A stretch of 64,000 nucleotides of DNA from Pyxidicoccus sp. MSG2 (lineage in GTDB: Bacteria; Myxococcota; Myxococcia; Myxococcales; Myxococcaceae): the NCBI RefSeq assembly GCF_026626705.1, contig NZ_JAPNKC010000001.1, forward strand, positions 6,652,001 to 6,716,000, given 5' to 3'. Made by a program: the position numbers and the translations under genes. The notes under the pieces are model-generated. The model made no database searches. It was given only the letters and a program-made list of their open reading frames with translations, and was not told where the DNA came from. Positions within the stretch are counted from its first letter, which is position 1. Every line of letters starts with the position of its first letter. Shown here piece by piece: positions 8,110-17,123 of this stretch.

Positions 8110-9896
8110 CACGAGCCTCCGAAGAGGTTCACGGTGAGCAGCCCCTCGTGGGCCAGCTCGTGCTCCCCCATCATCACATCCGCGAACTCGCAATCCTTCA
8201 TGCCCACCGGCTGGTCGGTTCGCTGCAGCCGCTTGAGGAGGATGAAGGAGACGCCCTGCACGAGGTAGAGGGCCGAATAGACTTCGCCCACGCGCACGCC
8301 CCGGCCGAAGTCCTGGTTGGAGAAGCCGAGCAGCTCGCGGAGCACGCGCTGCACGTCCTCCAGCACCCGGACCTGGCTGGACTCCGCCTTCAGGTGCACG
8401 TCCACGGTGATGTCCACGGGCACGTAGACGGGGTCCAGCACGTCCACGCCGGCCATGCGGTTGACCGGCATCCGCGCTTCCAGGTAGCGCTTGAGCTGCT
8501 CCTTCAGCTCGCTGGTGGGCGGCGGCGGCGGCACCGTTTGCGGGTTCTCCGGCGCCACGTAGACCTGCACCACCTTGTAGCCGCCGCGCAGGCCCACGCG
8601 GGCCCGGGCCTTGCCCACGCCAGCGAAGCCCTCGGCGAGCAGCTCGTGGTCCTGGAGGGTGACGGCCCGCTCCTGGGCGATGACGGAGCCCGGCCCTGAC
8701 ACCTTGGCTTCCTCGGTGGACTCCCGGTCCGCTCCGCCCTGGGCCGCGAAGGGGTTGGTGAGGGCCTTCACCTCGGGGACGGCGGTGATGAACACGCCGA
8801 GCGCGTCGGGCCCCACGTTGCCCTGACTCCCCAGGCCCACGCGGTAGCGCGCCTTGATTTGACTGCCCGCGGGCGGCACCGCCCCGCGCGTCCCGGTGCC
8901 GAAGACCACCGTGGTGACGTCGTTCTCGTCGATGGTGAGCGTGTAGTGGGTGTCGGCCGGACCGCTGGCGAAGAGGCTCTCCACCGGATCCCATCGCGCC
9001 CCGTCCACGCGGACCTCCAGCTCCGGCCGCGAGCGCCGCCGGTGGAAGGGCTCGTCGCGCAACAGGTGCGTGACGGGCGCGCGGGAGAGGACGAAGCGCT
9101 GGCCCGGGGTGCCGTCGCTGACGAAGAGGGGCTCGTCGTTGACCGTCTCGCCGTGGGTGGCCCGCACGTTGTTGCCCTTGAGCGCGGTGTCCGCGGGGGT
9201 GAAGGGCTCGGCCAGCGGCGGCAGCCAGCGAATCTCGTCCTGGCCCCCACCCACGTTCAGCACCTGGACCACCTGCAACATCGCCGAGCGGCGCACCCGC
9301 GTGGCACCGCTGGACAGCGTCGTCTTCTCCTCCAGGTAGACGAGGTCTCCCTCCGACAGCGCATGCAGCGTCTGGCCGAGCCGCATCGCCGTGCTGCCCG
9401 CGGGGATGGCCGGCTGCGAGGCCAGGGAGATGCTGTTGTTGCGAAGGTGCAGGGCGAAGAGCTGGGTGATTTCGAAGGTGACGTCCGGCTCGCCGGGCCG
9501 GCCCGCCGTGCGCAGGCGGTAGGGCAGGTCCGCGCCCGTCACCGTCTTGTCGGCGGTGACGTCGAAGTGGATGTGCGCGGCGGCGGCCAGCCCCGGGTCG
9601 ATCTGGTAGTCGATGAGCCGCAGCAGCTCCGTCACCGAGCGGCGCTGGGTGGCCGTGCCCAGGTAGGCCTCGTTGGCCACGCGGTCCTGGTAGTAGCTCA
9701 GGATGTCCGCCACGTAGGCGAACAGCTCGATGAGCACCACGCCGAAGTCGCTCTCGCCGCGGTCTGTCCAGTTGGGCAGCCGCAGCGGGATCTGATTCAG
9801 CATCGCCTGGCGGAAGCCCTCGTAGTCCTTGGTGACGTAGTCGATGACCTGCTGCCGCCCGACGGTGGTGAGGACGGGAGGAGTCGGCGGTGCCAT
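8109..9896 (-). CDS. Baseplate J-like wedge protein
   Basis: The 595-aa product is a baseplate J family protein (Pvc11-like). Characteristic segments are the N-terminal DYVTKDYEGFRQAMLNQIP, the helix VVLIELFAYVADILSYYQDR, and the central GLGSQGNVGPDALG and ITAVPEVKALTNPFAAQGG, typical of the J domain. With gp25 and gpI it forms the wedge ring around the hub. Its stop overlaps the gpI start by one base, and one base separates its start from the gpD stop, so the three genes are tightly coupled. No truncation is visible. Confidence 0.9.
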   Translation of the reverse strand: MAPPTPPVLTTVGRQQVIDYVTKDYEGFRQAMLNQIPLRLPNWTDRGESDFGVVLIELFAYVADILSYYQDRVANEAYLGTATQRRSVTELLRLIDYQIDPGLAAAAHIHFDVTADKTVTGADLPYRLRTAGRPGEPDVTFEITQLFALHLRNNSISLASQPAIPAGSTAMRLGQTLHALSEGDLVYLEEKTTLSSGATRVRRSAMLQVVQVLNVGGGQDEIRWLPPLAEPFTPADTALKGNNVRATHGETVNDEPLFVSDGTPGQRFVLSRAPVTHLLRDEPFHRRRSRPELEVRVDGARWDPVESLFASGPADTHYTLTIDENDVTTVVFGTGTRGAVPPAGSQIKARYRVGLGSQGNVGPDALGVFITAVPEVKALTNPFAAQGGADRESTEEAKVSGPGSVIAQERAVTLQDHELLAEGFAGVGKARARVGLRGGYKVVQVYVAPENPQTVPPPPPTSELKEQLKRYLEARMPVNRMAGVDVLDPVYVPVDITVDVHLKAESSQVRVLEDVQRVLRELLGFSNQDFGRGVRVGEVYSALYLVQGVSFILLKRLQRTDQPVGMKDCEFADVMMGEHELAHEGLLTVNLFGGS

Positions 9897-9897
9897 G

Positions 9898-11088
9898 TCA
9901 GATGCCTCCGAAGGTGCTGCCGGTCGGCGGCAGCACGCGGCTGCCGGATGACGCCGGGCCCGCGCCGCCGCCCAATGAGGGCACGAGGGCCATGGGGAGC
10001 GAGGGCTGCTGGAACTGCTCCTCGCCGGTGAGCCCCACGCCGTTGCGTCGGGCCTCGAAGCTCTGGGTGTAGCCGTCCACGGTGAAGGCGTGGTGCACGC
10101 GGGTGACGTAGTAGAGGCCGCTGTAGCGCTCGCCCACGCCCTTGAGCGTCACCAGCCGCCCGGAGCGCAGCACCGCGAGGTACACGCGCCCGTCGACGTC
10201 GCCCTCCACCCGCACGAACTGGCCGGCCCCGGCGAAGGCGCCGCGCAGCCGCGCCTGCAGCTCCTCCCGGGCGGCGGACGGCTGGCGGAGCAGGAACTGG
10301 CGGCCCTCGGGCTGGTCTCCCCGCAGGGCCCCCAGCGGCTGGCTCCCCAGGCTCCGCTCCGGCAGGGCCGTGAGCCGCTCCGTCTCCTCGCGCTTCTCGA
10401 GCGGGTCCACGCGGCGTACCTCCGCGCTGGTGGCCGGCGTCCCGTCCACCCGGACCTTGAGCTGGGCGACGTTGGTCTCCGCGCCGAACTCCACGGCCAG
10501 CAGCTTCTGCGGCGGCTCCTGGAGGTTGGCGCTGCGGAAGTAGCCCTTGTTGCCGCGCACGTAGCACTCGAAGCCGTTGCGCGCCGCCAGCCGCCGGAGG
10601 AAGCGGATGTCCGTCTCGCTCTGGAGGATGGTGGCGTTGGCCTCCGCGTGCTGGACGACGGTGTCCTCCACCTCGTAGGTCAGCCCGTACGAGGAGAAGA
10701 TGGCCTGGGCAATCTCGTGGTCCTTCTTGTTCGCCCAGGCGAGCTGCTTCTCCTCCAGGTCCAGCTTCGCGGACAGGTCCATCCCGGAGACTTCGAGGTA
10801 GGGCTCCTGCTGCGCGCCGAAGCCCAGCTCCACGTGGGTGATGAGCCCGTCCACGAGCGTCTGCGTGTCGTCGGGGTAGCCGGCCTCCACGGAGAAGCGC
10901 TTCCACACCTGGAAGCGGGGCTCGTCCACGTAGCTCCAGGTGCCGTCGGAGCGGGACACGAGCGCCAGCCGCAGCCGGAACACGTCCGCCCCCGTCACGG
11001 ACTCCTCCACCGCGAGCTGCACGATGTCGGGCACCAAGTCGTCCTGGGGCGCGCCGTCGATGGAGACGTTGACGACCTCGTTGATCAC
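9898..11088 (-). CDS. Phage late control gene D / gp27-like baseplate hub
   Basis: The 396-aa product is a gpD/VgrG-N-type hub protein. Recognisable segments include GLITHVELGFG, the SETDIRFLRRLAARNGFECY helix, common to all gpD/VgrG hubs, and a later OB-like strand region (VEGDVDGRVYLAVLRSGRLVTLKGVGE is summarised by its core GRVYLAVLRSGRLVT). It links tube to spike. Its ATG overlaps the LysM gene stop by 4 nt. Residues from about 250 to the C-terminus carry the second barrel and a Ser/Gly-rich tail. Confidence 0.88.
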   Translation of the reverse strand: MINEVVNVSIDGAPQDDLVPDIVQLAVEESVTGADVFRLRLALVSRSDGTWSYVDEPRFQVWKRFSVEAGYPDDTQTLVDGLITHVELGFGAQQEPYLEVSGMDLSAKLDLEEKQLAWANKKDHEIAQAIFSSYGLTYEVEDTVVQHAEANATILQSETDIRFLRRLAARNGFECYVRGNKGYFRSANLQEPPQKLLAVEFGAETNVAQLKVRVDGTPATSAEVRRVDPLEKREETERLTALPERSLGSQPLGALRGDQPEGRQFLLRQPSAAREELQARLRGAFAGAGQFVRVEGDVDGRVYLAVLRSGRLVTLKGVGERYSGLYYVTRVHHAFTVDGYTQSFEARRNGVGLTGEEQFQQPSLPMALVPSLGGGAGPASSGSRVLPPTGSTFGGI

Positions 11089-11375
11089 GGGCTGACCACC
11101 CGGTTGCGAGGCACCTGGATTCTCCGTCCCGGCTTCAGGAGCTCGAAGGGGTTGAGCTCCCCCGGGTTGGCGTCCAGCAGGAGCCAGTACTTCTTCGGGT
11201 CGTCGTAGAAGCGGTGGGCCAGGTGGTCCAGGCGCTCGCCCTCCAGCACCACGTGCTCGATGACGCCCGGGGAAGGCTCGAGGCGCCGCAGGGCGAGGAC
11301 CCGCGGATGCTCCCCCTGGCTGTTGACGGGCTCGATGACTTCCGTCCCCGCGTAGCGAGATCCCCGGTAGAGCAA
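11085..11375 (-). CDS. LysM-like / tail protein X-type adaptor
   Basis: The 96-aa protein holds one LysM-like fold in its second half, with EGERLDHLAHRFYDDPKKY, WLLLDANPGELNPFELLKPG and RRIQVP. This pattern occurs in gpX/gp53-type tail proteins and in eCIS tube-spike adaptors. In particles it sits near the inner tube-spike junction rather than binding peptidoglycan. It overlaps the hub gene by 4 nt and follows the tube-adaptor gene by 10 nt. Confidence 0.8.
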   Translation of the reverse strand: MLYRGSRYAGTEVIEPVNSQGEHPRVLALRRLEPSPGVIEHVVLEGERLDHLAHRFYDDPKKYWLLLDANPGELNPFELLKPGRRIQVPRNRVVSP

Positions 11376-11385
11376 GGCGCGCCTC

Positions 11386-12048
11386 CTAGCCGATGTTCAC
11401 CACGGCCCGGGCGAGGTCGGGCGCGTTGAGCAGGTTGAGGCCCGCGAGCAGCTCACGCTGGGCCTGGGTGAAGAGGTAGAACGGGTTGTTCCCGCCAATC
11501 ACCTGCATGCTCACCCCCACGGTGACGCGGGTGGGGTTGAGGTTGGGGTTGTATTCCACCTCCTGGATGTTCAGGTCCGTGAGGCGCACGGGGTAGATGC
11601 GCTGCCGGCCCCACACGAAGATGAGCACCGGCGTGCTGGCGCGGTCCCCGAAGCCGAAGTTGGCGGACAGGCCCAGCAGGCCTCCGAAGACGGACTCGGA
11701 GCGCGGGGTAATCATCATCTCCAGCGCGGACAGCGCGGGCAGCACGCCGAACTCGCCGGCGATGGGATTGCCCGCCTCCAGGTCATCCGTGGCGTCGAAC
11801 CGGATGTCCATGGTGATGGTCTCCGGCGAGCTGCTGGTGCTCTGGGCCTGGCCGAGGCTCTCGTTCTCCGGCGTGCGCTCCTCGGTGCCCCGGCGCGAGC
11901 GGGGCGACTGGATGTTGGCGCTCTTTCGCCGGGTGAGCCGCTCCGGGTTGAACTGGAACGGCACGATGAGCGGCGGGAAGGCGAGCAGGTTCGAGTCGAC
12001 GAACGCGCCCTTGAGCAGCTTCGGTTGGTGGGTGAGCCCGCTGGCCAT
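11386..12048 (-). CDS. CIS tube-spike adaptor protein (Pvc7-like)
   Basis: The 220-aa product matches the N-terminal domain of contractile injection system tube proteins: VDSNLLAFPPLIVPFQFNPE near the start, ITMDIRFDATDDLEAGNP, and a middle VLIFVWGRQRIYPVRLTDLN. The family links the rigid tube to the hub and spike; in Pvc7/Afp7 a LysM domain follows, whereas here LysM is a separate downstream gene. The start shares one base with the stop of the 85-aa gene (TGATG). Confidence 0.82.
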   Translation of the reverse strand: MASGLTHQPKLLKGAFVDSNLLAFPPLIVPFQFNPERLTRRKSANIQSPRSRRGTEERTPENESLGQAQSTSSSPETITMDIRFDATDDLEAGNPIAGEFGVLPALSALEMMITPRSESVFGGLLGLSANFGFGDRASTPVLIFVWGRQRIYPVRLTDLNIQEVEYNPNLNPTRVTVGVSMQVIGGNNPFYLFTQAQRELLAGLNLLNAPDLARAVVNIG

Positions 12049-12305
12049 CAGCGTCCCCCTCCGCGCCGCCGGAGCGCCTCGCCCACCGCGTCCGCGAGCG
12101 CCACCGCCAGCGCCTGCTCGTCCATCCGCTGCGAGGTGACCCTCAGCGGAGGAAGGGTGAGCGTGTCGATGCGGCCCTCGCCCAGGTCCTCCCGCTCATG
12201 GCGCTCGGCCACGAGCTGGAGCGCCCGCCGGGTGACGTCCCGGGCCCGCTCGGGGCTGAGGTCGAGTCCTTCGAAGCTCACGGTGGCGCGCTCGATGACG
12301 GGCAT
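12048..12305 (-). CDS. Small eCIS-operon protein, unknown
   Basis: The 85-aa product is charged and mostly helical (ERARDVTRRALQLVAERH; EQALAVALADAVGEALRRR). It is coupled to the adaptor gene by a one-base stop/start overlap and begins 3 nt after the Pro-rich gene. The operon position suggests a structural or assembly role. No family recognised. Confidence 0.65.
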   Translation of the reverse strand: MPVIERATVSFEGLDLSPERARDVTRRALQLVAERHEREDLGEGRIDTLTLPPLRVTSQRMDEQALAVALADAVGEALRRRGGGR

Positions 12306-12308
12306 GGC

Positions 12309-13379
12309 TCACAGCCTCCCCAGGTAGTGACGGGCGGCGGTCTGCCACGCGCCGGCAGGTGCGCCCTGGGGCTCCGGGCGGGCTTCCCGGCGCTCCGGCG
12401 CGCGTGGCTCCGACGACATGACGCGGACCTCCAGGTTGCCGATGACCAGCTCCCGCGCCCGGCCTCCGGGGCGGGCCCCGGGCGCCTCGGACGGCCGCGC
12501 CCGGGGTGGCACCGGCCCGGGCTGTCGGGACACCGGCACGCGGGGCTCGGCGGGCCTGGCCACGGAGGGTGCGGCGGGAGCCCTGGGTGCGACAGGAGCC
12601 TCGGGCGCCGGGGCAGGGGACGGTGCCTGCTGCGCGTGGACCGCCTCGGGCAGGGGGGGCGGGTGGCTCGCTCTCAGTCGCTGGGCGAGGTCCTTCCAGC
12701 GCTCCTTGAAGGGCGCGAGCGCGTCGCCCGTGGCGTCCGCGGTCACCGCCTGCAGGCTGCCCTGGGACATGCCCGGCGCCACGGGCGCGGCGCTTCCCCG
12801 CGGCCCCACGGAGGCCGGGCTCCCGGGCTCCGCGACGCGGATGTCCGCGTCCCGCAGCGGCGCGGTGCGGGAGGCTTTCGGTGGGCCTGCCTTGGAGCCA
12901 GGCGTGGCCGGCGGAGCCCCGGGCGTGGCCTGGCGGACGGGCGTGGCGAGCTCGTCCGGGGAGACCTTCGGCTCGGGCGTCGCGGTGACGGCGGAGTCGG
13001 AAGGGGCCTGCGGCGGCTCCGCGTCCCCCCGGGGCGCGCGGGCCTGGCCCGGACGCTGAAGCGCCGCGTCCGCGCCGACGGGCGTGGGCCGCGCCTCCGT
13101 AGCGCGTGGCGCGCGTGGCTCCATCCCCCGGGGCGCGTGTGGCTCCATCGCCCGGGCCGCAGGGGCGGGAGGGCGCTGCGCTGGCGGGGGCACCTCCGTG
13201 GACTGTACGGAGACGGACACCGACGCCGCGGGCCCGGCCGCGTCTTCCGTCTCCAACGACTCCTCCTCGACGAGGTCCAGCAGGGCGTCGCTCGACTTCG
13301 CCGGGGCGCGGGCCGGGGCGCCGAGCGCGCCCAGGGGACGTGCGCCCACCGTGACGAGCTTCTGGAGGAATCGCGTCAT
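12309..13379 (-). CDS. Pro/Ala-rich, probably disordered eCIS-operon protein
   Basis: The 356-aa product has short ordered ends and a long Pro/Ala/Arg-rich middle (about residues 60-320) with low-complexity motifs such as APRGMEPRAPRATEARP. The first 20 residues (MTRFLQKLVTVGARPLGALG) form a short amphipathic helix, and the C-terminus (ELVIGNLEVRV; WQTAARHYLGRL) is more conserved-looking. It overlaps the zinc-ribbon gene by ATGA. The shape, two anchors joined by a flexible spacer, suggests a linker, scaffold or length-related factor, but there is no homology to a known tape measure. The start was chosen because of the 4-nt overlap; the open frame extends further upstream only as shadow. Confidence 0.7.
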   Translation of the reverse strand: MTRFLQKLVTVGARPLGALGAPARAPAKSSDALLDLVEEESLETEDAAGPAASVSVSVQSTEVPPPAQRPPAPAARAMEPHAPRGMEPRAPRATEARPTPVGADAALQRPGQARAPRGDAEPPQAPSDSAVTATPEPKVSPDELATPVRQATPGAPPATPGSKAGPPKASRTAPLRDADIRVAEPGSPASVGPRGSAAPVAPGMSQGSLQAVTADATGDALAPFKERWKDLAQRLRASHPPPLPEAVHAQQAPSPAPAPEAPVAPRAPAAPSVARPAEPRVPVSRQPGPVPPRARPSEAPGARPGGRARELVIGNLEVRVMSSEPRAPERREARPEPQGAPAGAWQTAARHYLGRL

Positions 13380-14260
13380 GACGCCTCCGCCCGCTCTCGC
13401 GCCGACAGGCCGGAGCCCACGTCCAGCGCGTCCCGCAGCAGCCGCACGTAGTGCCGGCGCCGCTCGCGCGTCAGCCCGAGAATCTCTCCGAGCGGCCAGT
13501 GGTAGTGGAAGCTCAGCAGGTGCACGGCGCGGTCGAACTCGTGGCGCTGCGAATAAAGGCTCGCCAGGAACGAGGCCGTGGCGTCGAACGTCGTCGGGAA
13601 CTCCCGCCCGCACTCCGGACAGCGCGCCTCGAGCGTGTCCTCTACGCGCGGGGAGGCCTGCTCCATCGCGGCATCGAGGGCCTCGCGCGCCGCGTCGGGC
13701 AGCGCGTCCACGGCGTCCCCGCCCGGGGTGGCCTTGCCGTCGAGGTCGAGGACACACCGCGCCAGGAGCGCCCGCTCGGGGTCCTCCGCGCGGCTGGCCG
13801 CCTCCACATCCCCGAGGCCCGGCAGGCGGAAGCCCACCTCCCGCGCGGGGGAGCCCTCCAGCCGGAGCGTGTAGCGCGGGCGGCGGGGACGCTCCTCCAC
13901 GGGCACCTGCCCCAGCTCGAAGTCCAGGTCCATCTTCGCGCCGCACGCCGCGTCGGGGCACACCAGGACCCGCTCCACGCGCTCGCCGAACGTCAGCCCG
14001 TGGAGTCGCAGCACCAGGAAGTCGCAGTCACCCATGGACAGCGTGCGAATCATCGCGCGGCTCGCCCGGTAGGGCCCGATGCGCTTCACGCACCGGGCCA
14101 GCAGCATGGTCAGCACACTCACCTGTGACGTCTGGGGCGGCAGCGAATAGAGCCACTCCTCATCTCCGCCCCGCAGCGGGCGGAGGACCACCTCGCGCTG
14201 GCAGCCACCCCGCCGGTCCAGCCACCCACCCGGCAGCGTGCACAGGACGCCCGAGGACAT
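13376..14260 (-). CDS. Zinc-ribbon protein resembling the T4-type baseplate hub assembly chaperone family
   Basis: The 294-aa product carries two paired-cysteine sites, C101-x4-C106 and C214-x2-C217, that could form a split zinc ribbon. Segments SVLTMLLARCVKRIGPYRA and VHLLSFHYHWPLGEILGLTR are typical of the phage baseplate proteins annotated as T4 gp26-like hub chaperones in eCIS clusters. It starts one base into the tube gene stop (TGATG) and ends overlapping the Pro-rich gene. The likely role is hub or baseplate assembly; I hold that family assignment at moderate confidence. Confidence 0.65.
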   Translation of the reverse strand: MSSGVLCTLPGGWLDRRGGCQREVVLRPLRGGDEEWLYSLPPQTSQVSVLTMLLARCVKRIGPYRASRAMIRTLSMGDCDFLVLRLHGLTFGERVERVLVCPDAACGAKMDLDFELGQVPVEERPRRPRYTLRLEGSPAREVGFRLPGLGDVEAASRAEDPERALLARCVLDLDGKATPGGDAVDALPDAAREALDAAMEQASPRVEDTLEARCPECGREFPTTFDATASFLASLYSQRHEFDRAVHLLSFHYHWPLGEILGLTRERRRHYVRLLRDALDVGSGLSARERAEAS

Positions 14261-14760
14261 CAGGCTTCCGTGGGCTCGGTCACCGAGGTGTCGCGCTCCC
14301 AGCCCTCGTTCTCGAGCTTGATGTGCTGGATGGCCACCGCGTTGGCGCTGGCATCCAGGTCCGGGAGCGCCTGGTACTCGGAGACCCAGCAGCGGAAGAG
14401 CTTGTACGTATAAACCCGCTGCCCGGCCTCGTTGTAGACGTCGATGCTGATGTCCTTGCGGAAGTTCTTCAGCGAGCCCGCGGCATCCCCCTGGAAGTTG
14501 TGGACCAGGTTGGCCCACGCCTCGAAGGTGGGGTCGTGCGTCAGGCCCGCCTCCAGCGTGACGGCCTCGTACGAGGACTTGCCGGGGAGCTTGCGGCTGG
14601 TGCTGGGGTCACCGCCCTCGCGCCACTGGGTGACTTCGGTGGTGCGCTTGAGCGCGCTGCACTTGTTGACGCCAGCGACGTATTGCCCGTCCACCTTCAC
14701 GCGGAACTTGAAGTTCCGGTACGGGTCGAAGCGGTGGGTATTGACCGTGAATTTGGCCAT
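14260..14760 (-). CDS. Tail tube protein (gp19 family)
   Basis: The 166-aa product is a gp19-type inner tube subunit: FKFRVKVDGQYVAGVNKCS, the KLPGKSSYEAVTLEAGLTHD segment, and C-terminal YTYKLFRCWVSEYQALPDLD with NAVAIQHIKLENEGW. Hexamers stack to form the tube through which cargo is expelled. It follows the sheath by 26 nt. Only one tube gene is visible, whereas Pvc/Afp-type systems have two or three. Confidence 0.92.
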   Translation of the reverse strand: MAKFTVNTHRFDPYRNFKFRVKVDGQYVAGVNKCSALKRTTEVTQWREGGDPSTSRKLPGKSSYEAVTLEAGLTHDPTFEAWANLVHNFQGDAAGSLKNFRKDISIDVYNEAGQRVYTYKLFRCWVSEYQALPDLDASANAVAIQHIKLENEGWERDTSVTEPTEA

Positions 14761-14786
14761 CGCGACTGTCCCTCACTCTCTTTCGC

Positions 14787-16667
14787 CTACGCTGCGGCCT
14801 GGTCCGTCTTCTGGCTGATTCTCAGCACCACGAACTCCGCGGGCCGCAGGGGAGCGAACCCCACCTGCACCGTGACGGTGCCCGCGTTGACCTGGTCCTG
14901 CGGGTTGGTGTCCCGGTCGCACTTCACGAAGAAGGCCTGCGAGGGCGTGCTGCCCTGGAAGGCCCCCGCGCGGAACTGCGTCATCATGAAGGCGCCGATG
15001 TTGAGCCGCAGGCTGGCCCAGAGGTCCTCGTCGTTGGGCTCGAACACGGCCCACTGGATGCCGTTGTAGATGCTGCGCTCCAGGAAGATGGCCAGGCGCC
15101 GGATGGGGATGTAGCGGTACTCCGGGTCGGACTGGGTGGCCAGCGTGCGAGCGCCCCAGATGACGAGGCCCGAGGCCGGGAAGAAGCGCAGCGCGTTGAC
15201 GCCAATGGGGTTGAGCACGTCCTGCTCGGCGTCGCTCAGTTGCTTCAGCAACCCCACCGCGCCCAGGACGTTCGCCTCCGTGCCGGCCGGTGCCTTCCAC
15301 ACGCCCCGGCGCGCGTCCGTGCGCGCGTACTGCCCGGTGACGAAGCCCGAGGGCGGCACGGGGATGGGCTCCGGCGAGGCGCCGGTGGGGTCCACCATCT
15401 TCAGCCAGGGGAAGTACACCGCCCCGTAGGAGCTCTTCACCGTGAGGCTGTTCACGAACGTCTGCGCCGTCTCCTTGGTGTCGACCGTGGCCACCATGTC
15501 GCCCACGAAGAAGCAGTCCATGCGCTTCGTGCAGTAGGCCGTGCCGGCCTCCACCACCGCCTTGGAGCCGATGCCGGGCACCGCGAGGATGTTCACGTCC
15601 TGCACGCCATCCAGGAGGGGCAGGGCGTTGAGGTAGTCGTTGTCCTGGGGCGTGAGGCCGTCCTTGCCCAGGGTCACCGCCACCGTCGTGCCGCCCACCA
15701 CGCCGTCCCCGAGCAGGAAGGTGCCATTGGCCGGGCGGAGTATCGCCGAGCCGGTGGTCTCCGAGCCGCCGTTGGTGGTGCCCAGCTTCAGGAGCGTGGC
15801 CGCGTTCGCCGCCGTCGGGTCGCTCGTCACCTCCACCGAGGACTGCTTGCCGGTGGAGCCCGAGGTCAGCGTGTAGACGCCCGCGGCGAAGGCGCAGGCG
15901 AAGCTGGAGAAGGCCGCCGGATTGGTGCTGGCGCGCTGGCGGCTGAGGCCCTGAACCGCGCCGCGGATGGCCAGGGCAATCTCGTTGCCCGTCGTGCATG
16001 GGTCGGCGAGGGTGATGGTCTGCGGCCCGTCACCGTCGATGTTGACCACCAGCGCGCGCTTGCCGGCCGGCAGCGACGTCGCGGCGGAGGCGCCGCTGGT
16101 GCTGGTGCCCGCCACGGTCGATTCGTTGGTCGTCTCCACCTTCACCTTGACCAGGCGGGAGCGGGCGTTGACGACGTTGTCGGCGAAGTTCGTGGCAATG
16201 GGATTGACGCTCAGGTTGTCGAAGACCTCCACGACGGCGCCGGCCTGCCGGATGGACAGCTTGAACTCGTCGCCCGAGTCCAGGGTGCCATCGGCGACGA
16301 CGGCCTCGAGGTCATTGCCCCACTTGCCCGCGCTGTTGGCCGTCACCGTGAGCGTCTTCGCGGTCGTGCCCTTCCGGTCGCCGATGGCGACCTCCGCGGC
16401 CGCCGCGTCCTTGGAGACGCGCAGGATGTAGAGCCGCTTGCCCCCGTTGTTGAAGTAGTGGAGCGCGGAGTGGGCCAGGAAGCTGTCACCGAGGAAGCCG
16501 CCGTAGACGGCCTGGAACTCGATGAAGCTGGTGACCATGAGCGCCCTGTCCAGCGGCCCGCGCTCTGCCTTGCCGACAAACGCCGTGGTCGAGGTGCTCA
16601 CCCCTTCGAGAGGGCGGACACCGCTGGAAACCTCTTCCACGTAGACACCTGGATGCAGCCGCTCCAT
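14787..16667 (-). CDS. Contractile tail sheath protein
   Basis: The 626-aa product is a sheath subunit. The N-terminus MERLHPGVYVEEVSSGVRP is the classic start, and the C-terminus carries the conserved core (YIPIRRLAIFLERSIYNGIQ, WAVFEPNDEDLWASLRLNIG) and the final strand exchanged between subunits (VGFAPLRPAEFVVLRISQK). The middle (about residues 100-330) is a large beta-rich insertion likely exposed on the particle surface. The ATG at 16667 has CGAGGA about 7 nt upstream; open sequence further upstream is not coding. Sheath contraction drives the tube outward. Confidence 0.93.
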   Translation of the reverse strand: MERLHPGVYVEEVSSGVRPLEGVSTSTTAFVGKAERGPLDRALMVTSFIEFQAVYGGFLGDSFLAHSALHYFNNGGKRLYILRVSKDAAAAEVAIGDRKGTTAKTLTVTANSAGKWGNDLEAVVADGTLDSGDEFKLSIRQAGAVVEVFDNLSVNPIATNFADNVVNARSRLVKVKVETTNESTVAGTSTSGASAATSLPAGKRALVVNIDGDGPQTITLADPCTTGNEIALAIRGAVQGLSRQRASTNPAAFSSFACAFAAGVYTLTSGSTGKQSSVEVTSDPTAANAATLLKLGTTNGGSETTGSAILRPANGTFLLGDGVVGGTTVAVTLGKDGLTPQDNDYLNALPLLDGVQDVNILAVPGIGSKAVVEAGTAYCTKRMDCFFVGDMVATVDTKETAQTFVNSLTVKSSYGAVYFPWLKMVDPTGASPEPIPVPPSGFVTGQYARTDARRGVWKAPAGTEANVLGAVGLLKQLSDAEQDVLNPIGVNALRFFPASGLVIWGARTLATQSDPEYRYIPIRRLAIFLERSIYNGIQWAVFEPNDEDLWASLRLNIGAFMMTQFRAGAFQGSTPSQAFFVKCDRDTNPQDQVNAGTVTVQVGFAPLRPAEFVVLRISQKTDQAAA

Positions 16668-16729
16668 AGCTATCCTCGCTTCTTGCGGTTCAGCCCAGCC
16701 TGATGAACCTGCCCCCGGCAGGCGGCGCT

Positions 16730-16933
16730 CTAGGTGTCGTCCCGCGGGCCCTCGCTGGCGCGCTCGACGGCAATCCACTGGCGCTTCAGCAGCGCCTCCA
16801 CCCAGGTGTTGCGGTCGACCTCCAGCTCGTCGATGGGCCCGGAGGCCTCGTCGGGAGCGAGGTGGATGCTTTCGCCGCTGTTGAGGGAGACCGTGACCAG
16901 GCCGCGGGAACGATTGACGACACGTACAGGCAT
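16730..16933 (-). CDS. Small operon-leading protein, unknown
   Basis: The 67-aa product (MPVRVVNRSRGLVTVSLNSG near the start) is likely a small beta fold followed by a helix (NTWVEALLKRQWIAVER). It lies 62 nt before the sheath gene. The 190 nt upstream of it (16934-17123) hold no gene and could carry a promoter. Similar small proteins accompany sheath genes in other tail-like clusters, but I do not recognise this family. Confidence 0.6.
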   Translation of the reverse strand: MPVRVVNRSRGLVTVSLNSGESIHLAPDEASGPIDELEVDRNTWVEALLKRQWIAVERASEGPRDDT

Positions 16934-17123
16934 TGGAGATCCCCCACCTGAACTGCGCTGTCCTCGAATGGTGCCGCCCGCTCGACGTGGATGCCTTCAC
17001 CCCGAGTGATGCGCGATTCAGACCATGTCCCGCATCACGAATGCAAGTGAACTCAGCAGAAATGCATTGGCTTTCATTGACACGGGAAATCAACCACCGC
17101 CATGGGACGGCGATGGCGGGTCT

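Noticed and set aside
8110-8994. Upstream extension of the gpI frame
   Set aside because: It lies inside gpJ in another frame; the gpI domain begins at the ATG at 8109, which is coupled to the gpJ stop.
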